Assembly: GCA_951799425.1 (NCBI GenBank)
Contig: OX637394.1
Coordinates: 39,325,001 to 39,389,000, forward strand
Length of the DNA: 64,000 bases
DNA from: Ilex aquifolium
Taxonomy: Eukaryota > Streptophyta > Magnoliopsida > Aquifoliales > Aquifoliaceae
Reading direction: 5' to 3'
Within the stretch, counting starts at the first letter, position 1, and every line of letters starts with the position of its first letter. A program made the position numbers and the translations under genes. Under the pieces are notes generated by a model, which saw only the letters and a list, made by a program, of their open reading frames with translations, made no database searches and was not told the origin of the DNA. Positions 1 through 10,658 of this stretch are shown piece by piece.

Positions 1-779
1 CTCAACATTCATTTTACTGCCATTAGCAGATCTCAGTTGGTGCATAGTTTTTTCATAAAACTTTGTTGGAATTAATCCTTCTTGGATACAATTAACATCT
101 GCTCCTGTGTCAATAAGTGCAACAGTATTGAGAACAAAATCATCACTGACTATGAGTTTTATTTGAAAATACCATTTTTGTAATTTAATTTCTCTGATTG
201 AATTGACCTGATTATTAGTTGGTAGACACCCATCATGAGATGGCAGCTTCGTTAAACCTGCAGTTTCCAATACACTGGAGGTTGCTGGTATCCGCTGGGA
301 AAGTGTCTTAGTTGAGGTTTCAGATTCATTATCAGATTGATCATCTTGGGAATTAAGGTTATTAGGAGACATTGTTAAAAAACTTAATTTTTCCGCAAGA
401 TTTTTATCTTGAGCTTTTAAGTCTTTTATTTCAATTTTTATTTTATTAATTTCACTGTAAAGATCAGATAAAGTTAATTCTTTTTTCTTTTCTTTACTGA
501 ATCTTTCCATTGTTTTATTAATACTTATTAAAGGTTTTTCAATGACAAGATGTTTGTTTTTTTCTTTGTTAACAAACAAATTCTTGAGGTTTTTTATGTA
601 TTTATTTTTTAATTCAGGATCTTCAATTTTACTAATTAAATCAATTAAGATTTGTTCTTCTTCATTTTGTTTAGTAATAACTCTGATATTGTCACATTTA
701 CAATTGTCTTTACAGCCTATCTTTATATTAGGTTCACTAGTTGTAGATGGGTCAGAGGTATCAGAATTATCAGAAGATT
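1..779 (-). pseudogene. Copy D: coat tail and aspartic protease part of viral polyprotein
   Basis: The minus-strand reading matches the linker and protease region of the other copies. It includes the lysine-rich spacer and the start of the retroviral-type protease, whose Asp-Thr-Gly motif lies at about 85-110. Reverse transcriptase lies outside the window. The region upstream is fused to a coat fragment by a 682-bp deletion, which is not a multiple of three, so the frames on the two sides do not join. Confidence 0.85.
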
Positions 780-1015
780 GGTTGGGCATCTAAGATTACT
801 AAGCTGGTCATGGATTCTAGCTTCAATGTTACTTGGTGTACCAACAAAGTGTTTTACAATGGTAAAAATTAAAGTATTTAAGCCATCTGGTTTGGCTTGA
901 CCAATTCTTTCATCAAATATTGGAATATCATCGTCATCTAGGACAACAGCATGTCTTATGTTATCTCGAGATTCATTTGTGAGATAATTATCCCACCAAT
1001 TTCTTAGAACACCTG
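780..1015 (-). pseudogene. Copy D: coat protein fragment, distal part
   Basis: This stretch is homologous to the middle of the coat region of copy B (about 13868-14103). The solo LTR separates it from its other half at 3506-3608. The zinc-knuckle region that should follow is missing. Confidence 0.85.
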
Positions 1016-3505
1016 TGTAAAACCCGGGAAAAATTGAACTTTTTCTAAAAAAGGGAAAAATGGTAATTCTCCACCCTTATGCGTATTTGAAATAATCATG
1101 TTCTAGACTTCGGATGAGGAAACAGAGTGCGCCATTGGATTCGCAACGCGAAATCTAGTAATCACTAGAAATTTCGTCGAATTCCGAGATAGTCGGATTT
1201 TTGCACGTCGTTCGAGGCGACTGCGTGACGAATGACATTTTAAAGGTCCCCAAAAACAACAAGTTTCACCGAAGGTGAATGGGTGGGGGTGTACGAAAAT
1301 CAAGATTCGAGTTGTATTTCTTTGCTCGGATTCCGTCGAGCTAGAAGGGAGAAGTGATCACGTCGACGAGGGCTACGCGTGGGTACCAAAAATGAAGATT
1401 TTCACCGAAGGTGAAAAATCGGGATTTGGAAAAATCAACTTCGAGTTGGGTTTTCGGGTCTTGGGAGCTTCCTACGGGATTCTCACGCTACAAGAGGTAG
1501 GGGTTCTCCTACTTGGGTTGATTTCTTACCTAAAATGTCTATGATTATGGCTTGGTATATATATAGATATGTTTACATATTTATATGGATATAGTTATGG
1601 AATAATGAAGAAAATGGGTAGGTTGTTAGAAAAATTACACTTGCCTATTGGTGGAATTTAGGTAAAATAATTTTATCCTAAATTGGTATGTAGAAATTGC
1701 CTATTGGAATTTCTTGAATTATGTGGAAATTGGGCATGATATGTGTTACCATGTTGTTTGTCTTGAAGGTGTTTGACAAAATACCTAAATGGATTGAAAT
1801 TGTTATATGATAAATAACATGTTATGCCTTATGTGGTAAATGAAAATCATATGTGTACGATATGATTTATGTTGAAATTGTGAATGTCAGATATATATTT
1901 TGATATATCAATTGTTGTAATGAAGCATGGAATTTATACGTTTATAATGTAAATTGCCATGGAGTGGAATTGATTATGTTAGTTTAGTTCATATGGCATG
2001 CATTACATATGTGACATAATGTTATTGCAATGATACATCGCATTGCATATGCACGGGGAATTCACATCATGAGTGGTGTGTGTGTGTGCATGGTTGTTGT
2101 TAATACCATATGTTGGAATGTGGTAGAGACAGTTCATATGGCATACATTACATATGAACCTTGCATGAGAGAAGCAATGGGTCATTAGATTGCATATGTA
2201 CGGGAACATCACATACATGGACATTATGTCATAAGGATGTTGTGCATGGGTGTTTATACCACAATCTATGTGGTATTAAATGCATATGGTCATGGAAATT
2301 GCTCATTGGCATTATTGCATATAGAACATGACATTGGTAACTCCATTCATGGACATTAGTCATTAGTGGAGGCATGTGTAGGTGGTGCATGGTTAATCAA
2401 CGCCTTGTTTGGTGCTTGATATGTGGACTCGGGAGAAAAGTGGATCGACGATCCTTTTTGAGTCGCATGGTTGCATTGCATGATAAATTGGGTTGGGATT
2501 AGCAAGAAGAGACATGGCGACCTCTCGGGTGCAAGGCCCGGTGTGAAGGGGAGGTGCACTCCCTTGGTATAGAGCCCATAAAGTGTACGGGTGTGGAAGA
2601 CCCTTGGTATGAGCCCATAAAATGTCCAATCCCAAGAAAGACCATAGTTTTGGAAAATATCATTTGATGTAAACATAAATGATGAAATGAAACACTTTGG
2701 CATTCGCATTGTGTGTGTGGGAGCTGGGAAGGGCTCGGGTCGAGTACATGAGTCTCATCTCATTCATGGGGCTTAGGTAGCCCGGTTTAACATACATGGC
2801 ATTGGCATGTAAAGAGAGTTGGGGTGGACTCGGGTTGGATGTACATGAGTGGATTTCATCTCATTCACGGCATGGCTTAATGGCATTCCATCATTGAATT
2901 GCATTCTTGATTGGAATGGTTATGGAAATTATGGATGTTGCATGTGGACATTTCATATGCATATAGGCTGAGGAGTAGCCTCTGTAGGAAATACTCTACT
3001 GGGCGTTGGCTCACCCTATACGGGAACACATTTCAGGTGGGAGAGATACACCGGCGGATGGCTCCATTTTGGACCCTTGTGCTTGAAGAAAGCCGCATGT
3101 GGCTTTACTTAATGTTTTGTGTAATTACATGTTAGAAACTATATTTTGGGGCATGTAATGCGTAAAATAATTGTAATAGAACTTATAAAGACTATTGTTA
3201 GATTAGCCTTGCATGTTTTGATATAAGTATGGATAATTGGACCCGGTGTGGCCAATGTTTACTTATAAATGGACCCGGTGCGGTCATTGTTTTAAATTGG
3301 ACCTCAGATAGGTCGTTTGAATATATGTTGTACAGGTTGGGTATTGGGTAGAGCTCCCCGTACAAAGGAGACTCTGCCCAAATTTTGTTAAGTTATGGAC
3401 CCCGGTAAATGGGGCATAACAGTGTGATATCGAGTTACTCGGTATCTAAGGGTGTTCCGCGGGTTGATGGGTAATCAACGGACCCCCGGAAATTGGGGTG
3501 TCACA
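1016..3505. mobile_element. Solo LTR, 2,490 bp, inserted in viral copy D
   Basis: The sequence begins TGTAAAACCC and ends GGGGTGTCACA, the TG...CA ends of an LTR. It is flanked on both sides by the 5-bp duplication ACCTG (1011-1015 and 3506-3510). Copy C has the uninterrupted site with a single ACCTG at 8464-8468, which proves an insertion. No retroelement coding region lies inside, so this is a solo LTR left by LTR-LTR recombination. The great length and the GGGGTGTCACA end fit Ty3/gypsy LTRs, perhaps Tekay/Del type; that lineage is inference. The element is younger than the duplication that made copies C and D. Confidence 0.93.
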
Positions 3506-3608
3506 ACCTGTAAATCCAGAGGTGACTAAGTCTACAATTTGGGGTTCTCTTTCCTCAAGATTTTTTACATAACTATTGATAACCATAGACATATGATGAA
3601 TTTTATTC
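3506..3608 (-). pseudogene. Copy D: coat protein fragment, proximal part
   Basis: This is homologous to copy B at 14099-14201. Upstream on the minus strand it is joined directly to the primer-binding-site remnant through the six-base filler TCAATA (3609-3614). The N-terminal coat region, movement protein and leader are absent. Confidence 0.85.
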
Positions 3609-3896
3609 TCAATACTGATACCAAAATAGTGCGGAAAAAAGAGAGAATAGAGGAATGAAAAACACAAATGGAATTATGGAATATATGTCAAAATACACAC
3701 AAGTAAATACAATACTTACAATACTAGCACTAAAGTGGGCTAGTCAGAGTAAGAGTGCAGAGTGGATACAAGTGTGAAATTGGGAGCTTCTCATAACTTG
3801 GAGCCTTACAATCTGTAATGAAAGTGTTAAAACTGGAAAACAAAAGATGTGAACGATGGAAGAAAACGTTCTGCCTTCTTCCCCTTCAGACCTTGC

Positions 3897-3903
3897 TTAA
3901 ATA
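3897..3903 (-). promoter_or_regulatory. TATA-like box of viral promoter, copy C
   Basis: On the minus strand this reads TATTTAA, within CCCTATTTAAGC, between the end of ORF2 and the primer site. The same motif is at the same place in copies A and B. The position suits the genomic pararetroviral promoter; activity is unknown. Confidence 0.55.
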
Positions 3904-4236
3904 GGGAGGAAGGGAATCTGAATCATGATTTCCCTTTGAAATGTGAAAGAGTAAAAGGACAGGTAACTCTGCTTTTGGTGGAAAAGAAGAGGTAAAAGTC
4001 TTTTTCTCTGGGTAAATGTTGACAAACTGAGCTTGTGGGTCATGGTTTGTCTGAGAATCAAACTTTCGGTGGGAAAGATAAGTGAAATGCTTTTACTGAG
4101 GGGAAAAGTCATTTCAAGGTAGAAAGGCTACTGAATAGTGGGTAGCCATGTGATATTCTTAGCATTACATGTGACGGACAGCTTTTCTGTCATTGTTGAC
4201 AGTAGTGATTGAAGCCATCACAGGTAAGGATAAGGA

Positions 4237-5700
4237 TCACGGACTGGCCAAATCGGCTGGGTCCAAGTCATCATATCCGGCATATGGGTCCTGAGCATCC
4301 TGAAACGGGTCCATGGATGGAGTAACGGATCCTTCTGAGGATGGTGAAGACCTGGAATTATTAGAAGCTGCTTGGGCTTGCTCAATTAAGTCTTGGGCCA
4401 TCTTGAGGAGTTGGGCCGGAGTTGGTGCTTGTGGAATTGAGTCCTTGGAGGTGGAATTTTTGACCTTGGGCCTGGATGAGCTTTCAGTCGTAGGCTGATT
4501 CTCCACTGTTGTAGAGACTCTGAGAGTTGGTATGGTTTGTTTTGCCGGAGTAGACGGCATCAATGGTATCGGAGCCTCTTGCGGGGCTGGGACCCTGACA
4601 GGATAGTCTCTTTGGATTGTATCAATTATAGATTGATATTGATATTTGGGCCACCATTTCACAGAGTATTGCCTGCAAACATGATGATCAATAATTTTCC
4701 ATTGCCATCTGCAAATCCATGATATTTTGTACCTGCAAAAAAATGTTAGTAAAATAGGAATGGGGAATGAGGACTGCTATGTACTAGGAGTAAAGGCAGA
4801 TGAGAAGTAGGTGAAATGATCACGAAGATCCTTGGGAAGAATTTCAGGGATGGGGCCATGAACATGCCACCACCTATCAAACCAGGAAGGTATCTGGTCA
4901 CTGAAATTCTTGTCGAATTGAATGAACCAAGAATGAGTTAAAGACTCATCTTGATAGAGTAAGAGTTTGGTCCATGACTCAATGTAATCATAGTAATTGA
5001 ACCGCACACTATGTCCAGGGAGGTCACGGAGTGAAGAAGGGTGTGAGCCCCAATCCTTGGTGGACCATAGTTTCTTGATAAATAGGGAATGGTAAATGGC
5101 TTTGGATGGGTCATTTTTATCAGGAATTGGTTTGATGAAAATGGACTGAGTGAAGAATAGAATGTCTTGGTAGAAGACAAAGGTTTTAGCTGGATGGGCC
5201 GGAACAAAAGTCCATCCTTCTCCAAGATAGGCATTGATTAGTTTAATTGGATTATTTGGGTCAGCCAAATGAGCATGGGCTGGTTCAATGGCAAAGATAT
5301 TAGTCATTGGGCTTTTGTTAATGTAATCAAATCTCGGTCCTGTAGGAATTTGGGTTACAGGTCCAGAAGTGGAAAATGGGTCAGTCAGGAGACTGGTTGA
5401 TGGAGGTGGCTGTTGGGCCATTTGGGAGAATGTTGGTGGATTAACAATGGTAGGCTGAATAGGTCGGCTTAGTGGGCCAACTGGTCTACCTAATGGGGTG
5501 AATCTGTTTGTTATGGCCAAGGCACTAGAGGGGCCTGGTGCATGGGTAACAACACCTTTTCTATATACCAAAGAAGGTGAATCTTCCTCCTTTACTGTGG
5601 CAATAGCAGAGGCAAAAACTTGATTGACAGTTTTACCCTTCTCTTTCCCCCCCGGGTTTTTGGAGGAAGTAGTAGGCTTAGTGGGCTTTCTGTCCGCCAT
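4237..5700 (-). pseudogene. Copy C: viral ORF2, broken by a stop
   Basis: This is the counterpart of the 487-codon ORF2 in copies A and B. It is interrupted at 4777-4779, where a Gln codon has become TAG; the remaining C-terminal part stays open down to 4237. The start codon (5700-5698) overlaps the end of the polyprotein frame as in the other copies. The function of ORF2 is unknown. Confidence 0.85.
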
Positions 5701-8232
5701 GAGGTTCCTGCAAAAATTCTCTTGTTAGGAAATCAGGGATGCAGTTATTACTGCCCTTAATATATTCTATATCAAAATCAAAAATACTTAAAATAGATTG
5801 CCATCTGGCAAAAATTTGCTTACTAGCAATGTTTTGAACATCTTTGAGTAAAACTTCTTTTGCAGACTTACAATCTACTCTGATCAAAAATTTTTGATTT
5901 AATATATCATCCTGGAATTTTGAGATACACAGGACAATAGATAAAATTTCTTTTTTAATTGTAGAATAATTCATTTGAGTATCGTTCCAAATACCAGAAT
6001 GAAAACGGACAATTTGTTCAGAAGAATTAGGAGTTTCTTTCTGAAGCAGAATACCACCATAACCAATGTTAGAGGCATCAGTTTGGATAATTTTGAAGGA
6101 ATTGATAGAAGGAATTCCTAAACAAGGTAGAGTCTTAATGTATTTTTTGACCTGTTGAACAATGGAAGTATGTTCAGACGTCCAAGGAGTAGGATTGTCT
6201 TTAAGCCTAGCATAAAGGGGTTTGACAATTTTTCTAAGATTTTGATAGAAATCTGAAACATAATTGAGAGATCCGAGGAATCTTTGCAATTGGGTTTTGT
6301 CAAGGATTTCATCAGGGAATTTATCAGCAAAATTGATAGACCGACTAATGGGGATGATAGTAGATTGCTGAATGTCATATCCTAGGAATCTGACAGCAGT
6401 TTGGAATATTTTAATTTTGCTAGCAGAAATGACTAAACTATTATGCTTAGTAGTTTCAGTAAATGCATTAAGATGTTTCCAATGTTCTTCTATGGATTTA
6501 CTAAAGATGAGAATGTCATCTATGTAAACAATAGAACAACGACTTAAATGTTTTAAAATTTCATTCATAATATTTTGAAATTCACTTGGTGCATTTTTTA
6601 AACCAAAAGGAATAACATTCCATTCATAATGTCCAAATGGTGTGACAAATGCAGTTTTATATTTATCTTTTTCAGCAACCTGTATTTGCCAAAATCCAGA
6701 TTTTAAGTCAAATTTAGAAAATATGATAGCACCTTTTAATCTTTTGATTAAATCTTGTTTGTTTGGAATAGGGTATCTGATCCATTCTAAAACAGAATTC
6801 AAAGGTTTATAATTAATAACAAGTCTGGGAGTTCCTCTTTCTAATTCGGCATTTTTAACAACATAGAAAGCAGGACAAGACCAAGGAGATTTAGATTTTC
6901 TAATGATGTTATTCTTCAAGAGTTCAGAAATTTCTTTTTTACAAATTTCCATAACTTCTTGATTCATTTGAATAGGTCTAGATTTAGTGGGAATATTTTT
7001 TTCATCAAATCCTTTAATATAAGGAAGTTCAACAGTATGTTTTTTCCTATGCCAAAAAGCAGTAGGAAGCATAGAGCAAACTTCTTGTTTTATTTTTTCT
7101 TTGAATTGGTTAATTCTTTCTATAAGAATTGGATTTTTTAATTGTTCTTGAATCCTTTGGTAAATAATTTCTTCTTTTAAAAATTTTACTTGATTTATTT
7201 TTCTAAGGTACTTAGAGACAGATTCATCTTTAAGTTGCCGTAATTCTGTAATCTCAGGTTTGAGAAGAAATTTGAATTTTACTGGTTGATTTAAAGGTTG
7301 AGTGGATAAACCTTCATTATCTATTGTGAATGGAGTTAATAGATAGATAAAAGGCAATCCTAAAATTACTTCATCAGTCATATCTTTAACAAGGATAAAA
7401 GATGTTTTAAAACAAACATTGTCTTGGCAGATATGAGCCTTAGGTAATTTATACTCAACATTCATTTTACTGCCATTAGCAGATCTCAGTTGGTGCATAG
7501 TTTTTTCATAAAACTTTGTTGGAATTAATCCTTCTTGGATACAATTAACATCTGCCCCTGTGTCAATAAGTGCAACAGTATTGAGAACAAAATCATCACT
7601 GACTATGAGTTTTATTTGAAAATACCATTTTTGTAATTTAATTTCTCTGATTGAATTGACCTGATTATTAGTTGGTAGACACCCATCATGAGATGGCAGC
7701 TTCGTTAAACCTGCAGTTTCCAATACACTGGAGGTTGCTGGTATCCGCTGGGAAAGTGTCTTAGTTGAGGTTTCAGATTCATTATCAGATTGATCATCTT
7801 GGGAATTAAGGTTATTAGGAGACATTGTTAAAAAACTTAATTTTTCCGCAAGATTTTTATCTTGAGCTTTTAAGTCTTTTATTTCAATTTTTATTTTATT
7901 AATTTCACTGTAAAGATCAGATAAAGTTAATTCTTTTTTCTTTTCTTTACTGAATCTTTCCATTGTTTTATTAATACTTATTAAAGGTTTTTCAATGACA
8001 AGATGTTTGTTTTTTTCTTTGTTAACAAACAAATTCTTGAGGTTTTTTATGTATTTATTTTTTAATTCAGGATCTTCAATTTTACTAATTAAATCAATTA
8101 AGATTTGTTCTTCTTCATTTTGTTTAGTAATAACTCTGATATTGTCACATTTACAATTGTCTTTACAGCCTATCTTTATATTAGGTTCACTAGTTGTAGA
8201 TGGGTCAGAGGTATCAGAATTATCAGAAGATT
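5678..8232 (-). pseudogene. Copy C: protease - reverse transcriptase - RNase H polyprotein fragment
   Basis: The frame is open for about 850 codons to the stop at 5678. In order it contains a charged linker, a pepsin-like retroviral protease with ALIDTGADVNC, a reverse transcriptase with FSKFDLKSGFWQIQ and the catalytic YIDD box, and RNase H with the TDAS and PDFLTRE motifs. RT would copy the terminally redundant viral RNA, RNase H degrade the template, and the protease cleave the polyprotein. The reading starts just inside a 682-bp deletion, so the first few codons of the open frame (up to 8242) come from unrelated-frame coat sequence. Neither movement protein nor a complete coat protein is in this unit. 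The enzyme frame is intact, but the unit is a defective genome. Confidence 0.9.
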
Positions 8233-8566
8233 GGTTGGGCATCTAAGATTACTAAGCTGGTCATGGATTCTAGCTTCAATGTTACTTGGTGTACCAACAA
8301 AGTGTTTTACAATGGTAAAAATTAAAGTATTTAAGCCATCTGGTTTGGCTTGACCAATTCTTTCATCAAATATTGGAATATCATCGTCATCTAGGACAAC
8401 AGCATGTCTTATGTTATCTCGAGATTCATTTGTGAGATAATTATCCCACCAATTTCTTAGAACACCTGTAAATCCAGAGGTGACTAAGTCTACAATTTGG
8501 GGTTCTCTTTCCTCAAGATTTTTTACATAACTATTGATAACCATAGACATATGATGAATTTTATTC
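8233..8566 (-). pseudogene. Copy C: coat protein fragment
   Basis: This matches the coat region of copy B at 13868-14201 and includes the segment around LVTSGFTGVLRNWW. It is bounded upstream by the TCAATA/primer-site joint and downstream by the 682-bp deletion, where the frame is lost. It lacks the basic C-terminus and zinc knuckle. Confidence 0.88.
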
Positions 8567-8854
8567 TCAATACTGATACCAAAATAGTGCGGAAAAAAGA
8601 GAGAATAGAGGAATGAAAAACACAAATGGAATTATGGAATATATGTCAAAATACACACAAGTAAATACAATACTTACAATACTAGCACTAAAGTGGGCTA
8701 GTCAGAGTAAGAGTGCAGAGTGGATACAAGTGTGAAATTGGGAGCTTCTCATAACTTGGAGCCTTACAATCTGTAATGAAAGTGTTAAAACTGGAAAACA
8801 AAAGATGTGAACGATGGAAGAAAACGTTCTGCCTTCTTCCCCTTCAGACCTTGC

Positions 8855-8861
8855 TTAAATA
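8855..8861 (-). promoter_or_regulatory. TATA-like box of viral promoter, copy B
   Basis: The motif TATTTAA on the minus strand lies about 330 bp beyond the ORF2 stop and about 280 bp before the primer-site remnant, as in copies A and C. Transcription from it would run into copy C. Inferred from position and motif only. Confidence 0.55.
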
Positions 8862-9194
8862 GGGAGGAAGGGAATCTGAATCATGATTTCCCTTTGAAAT
8901 GTGAAAGAGTAAAAGGACAGGTAACTCTGCTTTTGGTGGAAAAGAAGAGGTAAAAGTCTTTTTCTCTGGGTAAATGTTGACAAACTGAGCTTGTGGGTCA
9001 TGGTTTGTCTGAGAATCAAACTTTCGGTGGGAAAGATAAGTGAAATGCTTTTACTGAGGGGAAAAGTCATTTCAAGGTAGAAAGGCTACTGAATAGTGGG
9101 TAGCCATGTGATATTCTTAGCATTACATGTGACGGACAGCTTTTCTGTCATTGTTGACAGTAGTGATTGAAGCCATCACAGGTAAGGATAAGGA

Positions 9195-10658
9195 TCACGG
9201 ACTGGCCAAATCGGCTGGGTCCAAGTCATCATATCCGGCATATGGGTCCTGAGCATCCTGAAACGGGTCCATGGATGGAGTAACGGATCCTTCTGAGGAT
9301 GGTGAAGACCTGGAATTATTAGAAGCTGCTTGGGCTTGCTCAATTAAGTCTTGGGCCATCTTGAGGAGTTGGGCCGGAGTTGGTGCTTGTGGAATTGAGT
9401 CCTTGGAGGTGGAATTTTTGACCTTGGGCCTGGATGAGCTTTCAGTCGTAGGCTGATTCTCCACTGTTGTAGAGACTCTGAGAGTTGGTATGGTTTGTTT
9501 TGCCGGAGTAGACGGCATCAATGGTATCGGAGCCTCTTGCGGGGCTGGGACCCTGACAGGATAGTCTCTTTGGATTGTATCAATTATAGATTGATATTGA
9601 TATTTGGGCCACCATTTCACAGAGTATTGCCTGCAAACATGATGATCAATAATTTTCCATTGCCATCTGCAAATCCATGATATTTTGTACCTGCAAAAAA
9701 ATGTTAGTAAAATAGGAATGGGGAATGAGGACTGCTGTGTACTAGGAGTAAAGGCAGATGAGAAGTAGGTGAAATGATCACGAAGATCCTTGGGAAGAAT
9801 TTCAGGGATGGGGCCATGAACATGCCACCACCTATCAAACCAGGAAGGTATCTGGTCACTGAAATTCTTGTCGAATTGAATGAACCAAGAATGAGTTAAA
9901 GACTCATCTTGATAGAGTAAGAGTTTGGTCCATGACTCAATGTAATCATAGTAATTGAACCGCACACTATGTCCAGGGAGGTCACGGAGTGAAGAAGGGT
10001 GTGAGCCCCAATCCTTGGTGGACCATAGTTTCTTGATAAATAGGGAATGGTAAATGGCTTTGGATGGGTCATTTTTATCAGGAATTGGTTTGATGAAAAT
10101 GGACTGAGTGAAGAATAGAATGTCTTGGTAGAAGACAAAGGTTTTAGCTGGATGGGCCGGAACAAAAGTCCATCCTTCTCCAAGATAGGCATTGATTAGT
10201 TTAATTGGATTATTTGGGTCAGCCAAATGAGCATGGGCTGGTTCAATGGCAAAGATATTAGTCATTGGGCTTTTGTTAATGTAATCAAATCTCGGTCCTG
10301 TAGGAATTTGGGTTACAGGTCCAGAAGTGGAAAATGGGTCAGTCAGGAGACTGGTTGATGGAGGTGGCTGTTGGGCCATTTGGGAGAATGTTGGTGGATT
10401 AACAATGGTAGGCTGAATAGGTCGGCTTAGTGGGCCAACTGGTCTACCTAATGGGGTGAATCTGTTTGTTATGGCCAAGGCACTAGAGGGGCCTGGTGCA
10501 TGGGTAACAACACCTTTTCTATATACCAAAGAAGGTGAATCTTCCTCCTTTACTGTGGCAATAGCAGAGGCAAAAACTTGATTGACAGTTTTACCCTTCT
10601 CTTTCCCCCCCGGGTTTTTGGAGGAAGTAGTAGGCTTAGTGGGCTTTCTGTCCGCCAT
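9195..10658 (-). CDS. Viral ORF2 protein of unknown function, copy B (intact frame)
   Basis: A 487-codon open frame whose ATG (10658-10656) lies 23 nt inside the 3' end of the polyprotein frame. The N-terminus (about 1-110) is rich in Lys, Pro, Ser and Thr. The middle (about 125-310) is aromatic-rich and probably folded, with many Trp, Tyr and Phe (for example SWFDRWWHVHGP). The C-terminus is Pro/Ser/Gln-rich and ends acidic. I recognise no catalytic motif. Position matches the unknown-function ORF2 of florendoviruses. On the minus strand a CTAAC branch-like motif and TTTTTGCAG lie just upstream of the ATG, and a second, stronger acceptor-like site is inside the frame (9691). The protein may therefore be made from spliced RNA, and the uninterrupted frame may not be the real product. 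Confidence 0.75.
   Translation of the reverse strand: MADRKPTKPTTSSKNPGGKEKGKTVNQVFASAIATVKEEDSPSLVYRKGVVTHAPGPSSALAITNRFTPLGRPVGPLSRPIQPTIVNPPTFSQMAQQPPPSTSLLTDPFSTSGPVTQIPTGPRFDYINKSPMTNIFAIEPAHAHLADPNNPIKLINAYLGEGWTFVPAHPAKTFVFYQDILFFTQSIFIKPIPDKNDPSKAIYHSLFIKKLWSTKDWGSHPSSLRDLPGHSVRFNYYDYIESWTKLLLYQDESLTHSWFIQFDKNFSDQIPSWFDRWWHVHGPIPEILPKDLRDHFTYFSSAFTPSTQQSSFPIPILLTFFCRYKISWICRWQWKIIDHHVCRQYSVKWWPKYQYQSIIDTIQRDYPVRVPAPQEAPIPLMPSTPAKQTIPTLRVSTTVENQPTTESSSRPKVKNSTSKDSIPQAPTPAQLLKMAQDLIEQAQAASNNSRSSPSSEGSVTPSMDPFQDAQDPYAGYDDLDPADLASP

Larger units (their letters stand above)
1..3614 (-). mobile_element. Endogenous pararetrovirus copy D (partial, defective unit)
   Basis: This is the left end of the viral array and it runs off the window. 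Position 1 aligns with 7454 of copy C, and the two copies are almost identical; one visible difference is at about 113 against 7556. Read on the minus strand it holds a coat-protein fragment (3608-3506), a solo LTR (1016-3505), the rest of that fragment (1015-780), a deletion joint at 779/780, then the coat tail and the start of the protease (779-1). The joint at 3608-3615 and the deletion joint match those of copy C, so C and D are repeats of one rearranged unit. It cannot encode a complete viral protein. Confidence 0.93.
3615..8572 (-). mobile_element. Endogenous pararetrovirus copy C (4,958-bp defective unit)
   Basis: This is a complete repeat of the rearranged unit. Against full-length copy B it lacks two blocks. 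The first is about 2,468 bp, equivalent to B 14202-16669 (leader, movement protein, N-terminal coat region), replaced by TCAATA. The second is 682 bp, equivalent to B 13186-13867 (C-terminal coat region with zinc knuckle). Protease, RT, RNase H, the ORF2 region and the promoter region remain. It joins copy B head to tail at 8567-8573 and copy D at 3609-3615 through identical sequence. Confidence 0.94.

Noticed and set aside
2003..2709. Minus-strand frames inside the solo LTR
   Set aside because: Overlapping short frames in noncoding LTR sequence without gag or pol motifs.
3897..4112. 71-codon minus-strand frame repeated in the viral noncoding region of each copy
   Set aside because: It spans the TATA-like promoter region, and its repetition reflects duplication of the virus. 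No evidence of expression or a domain.
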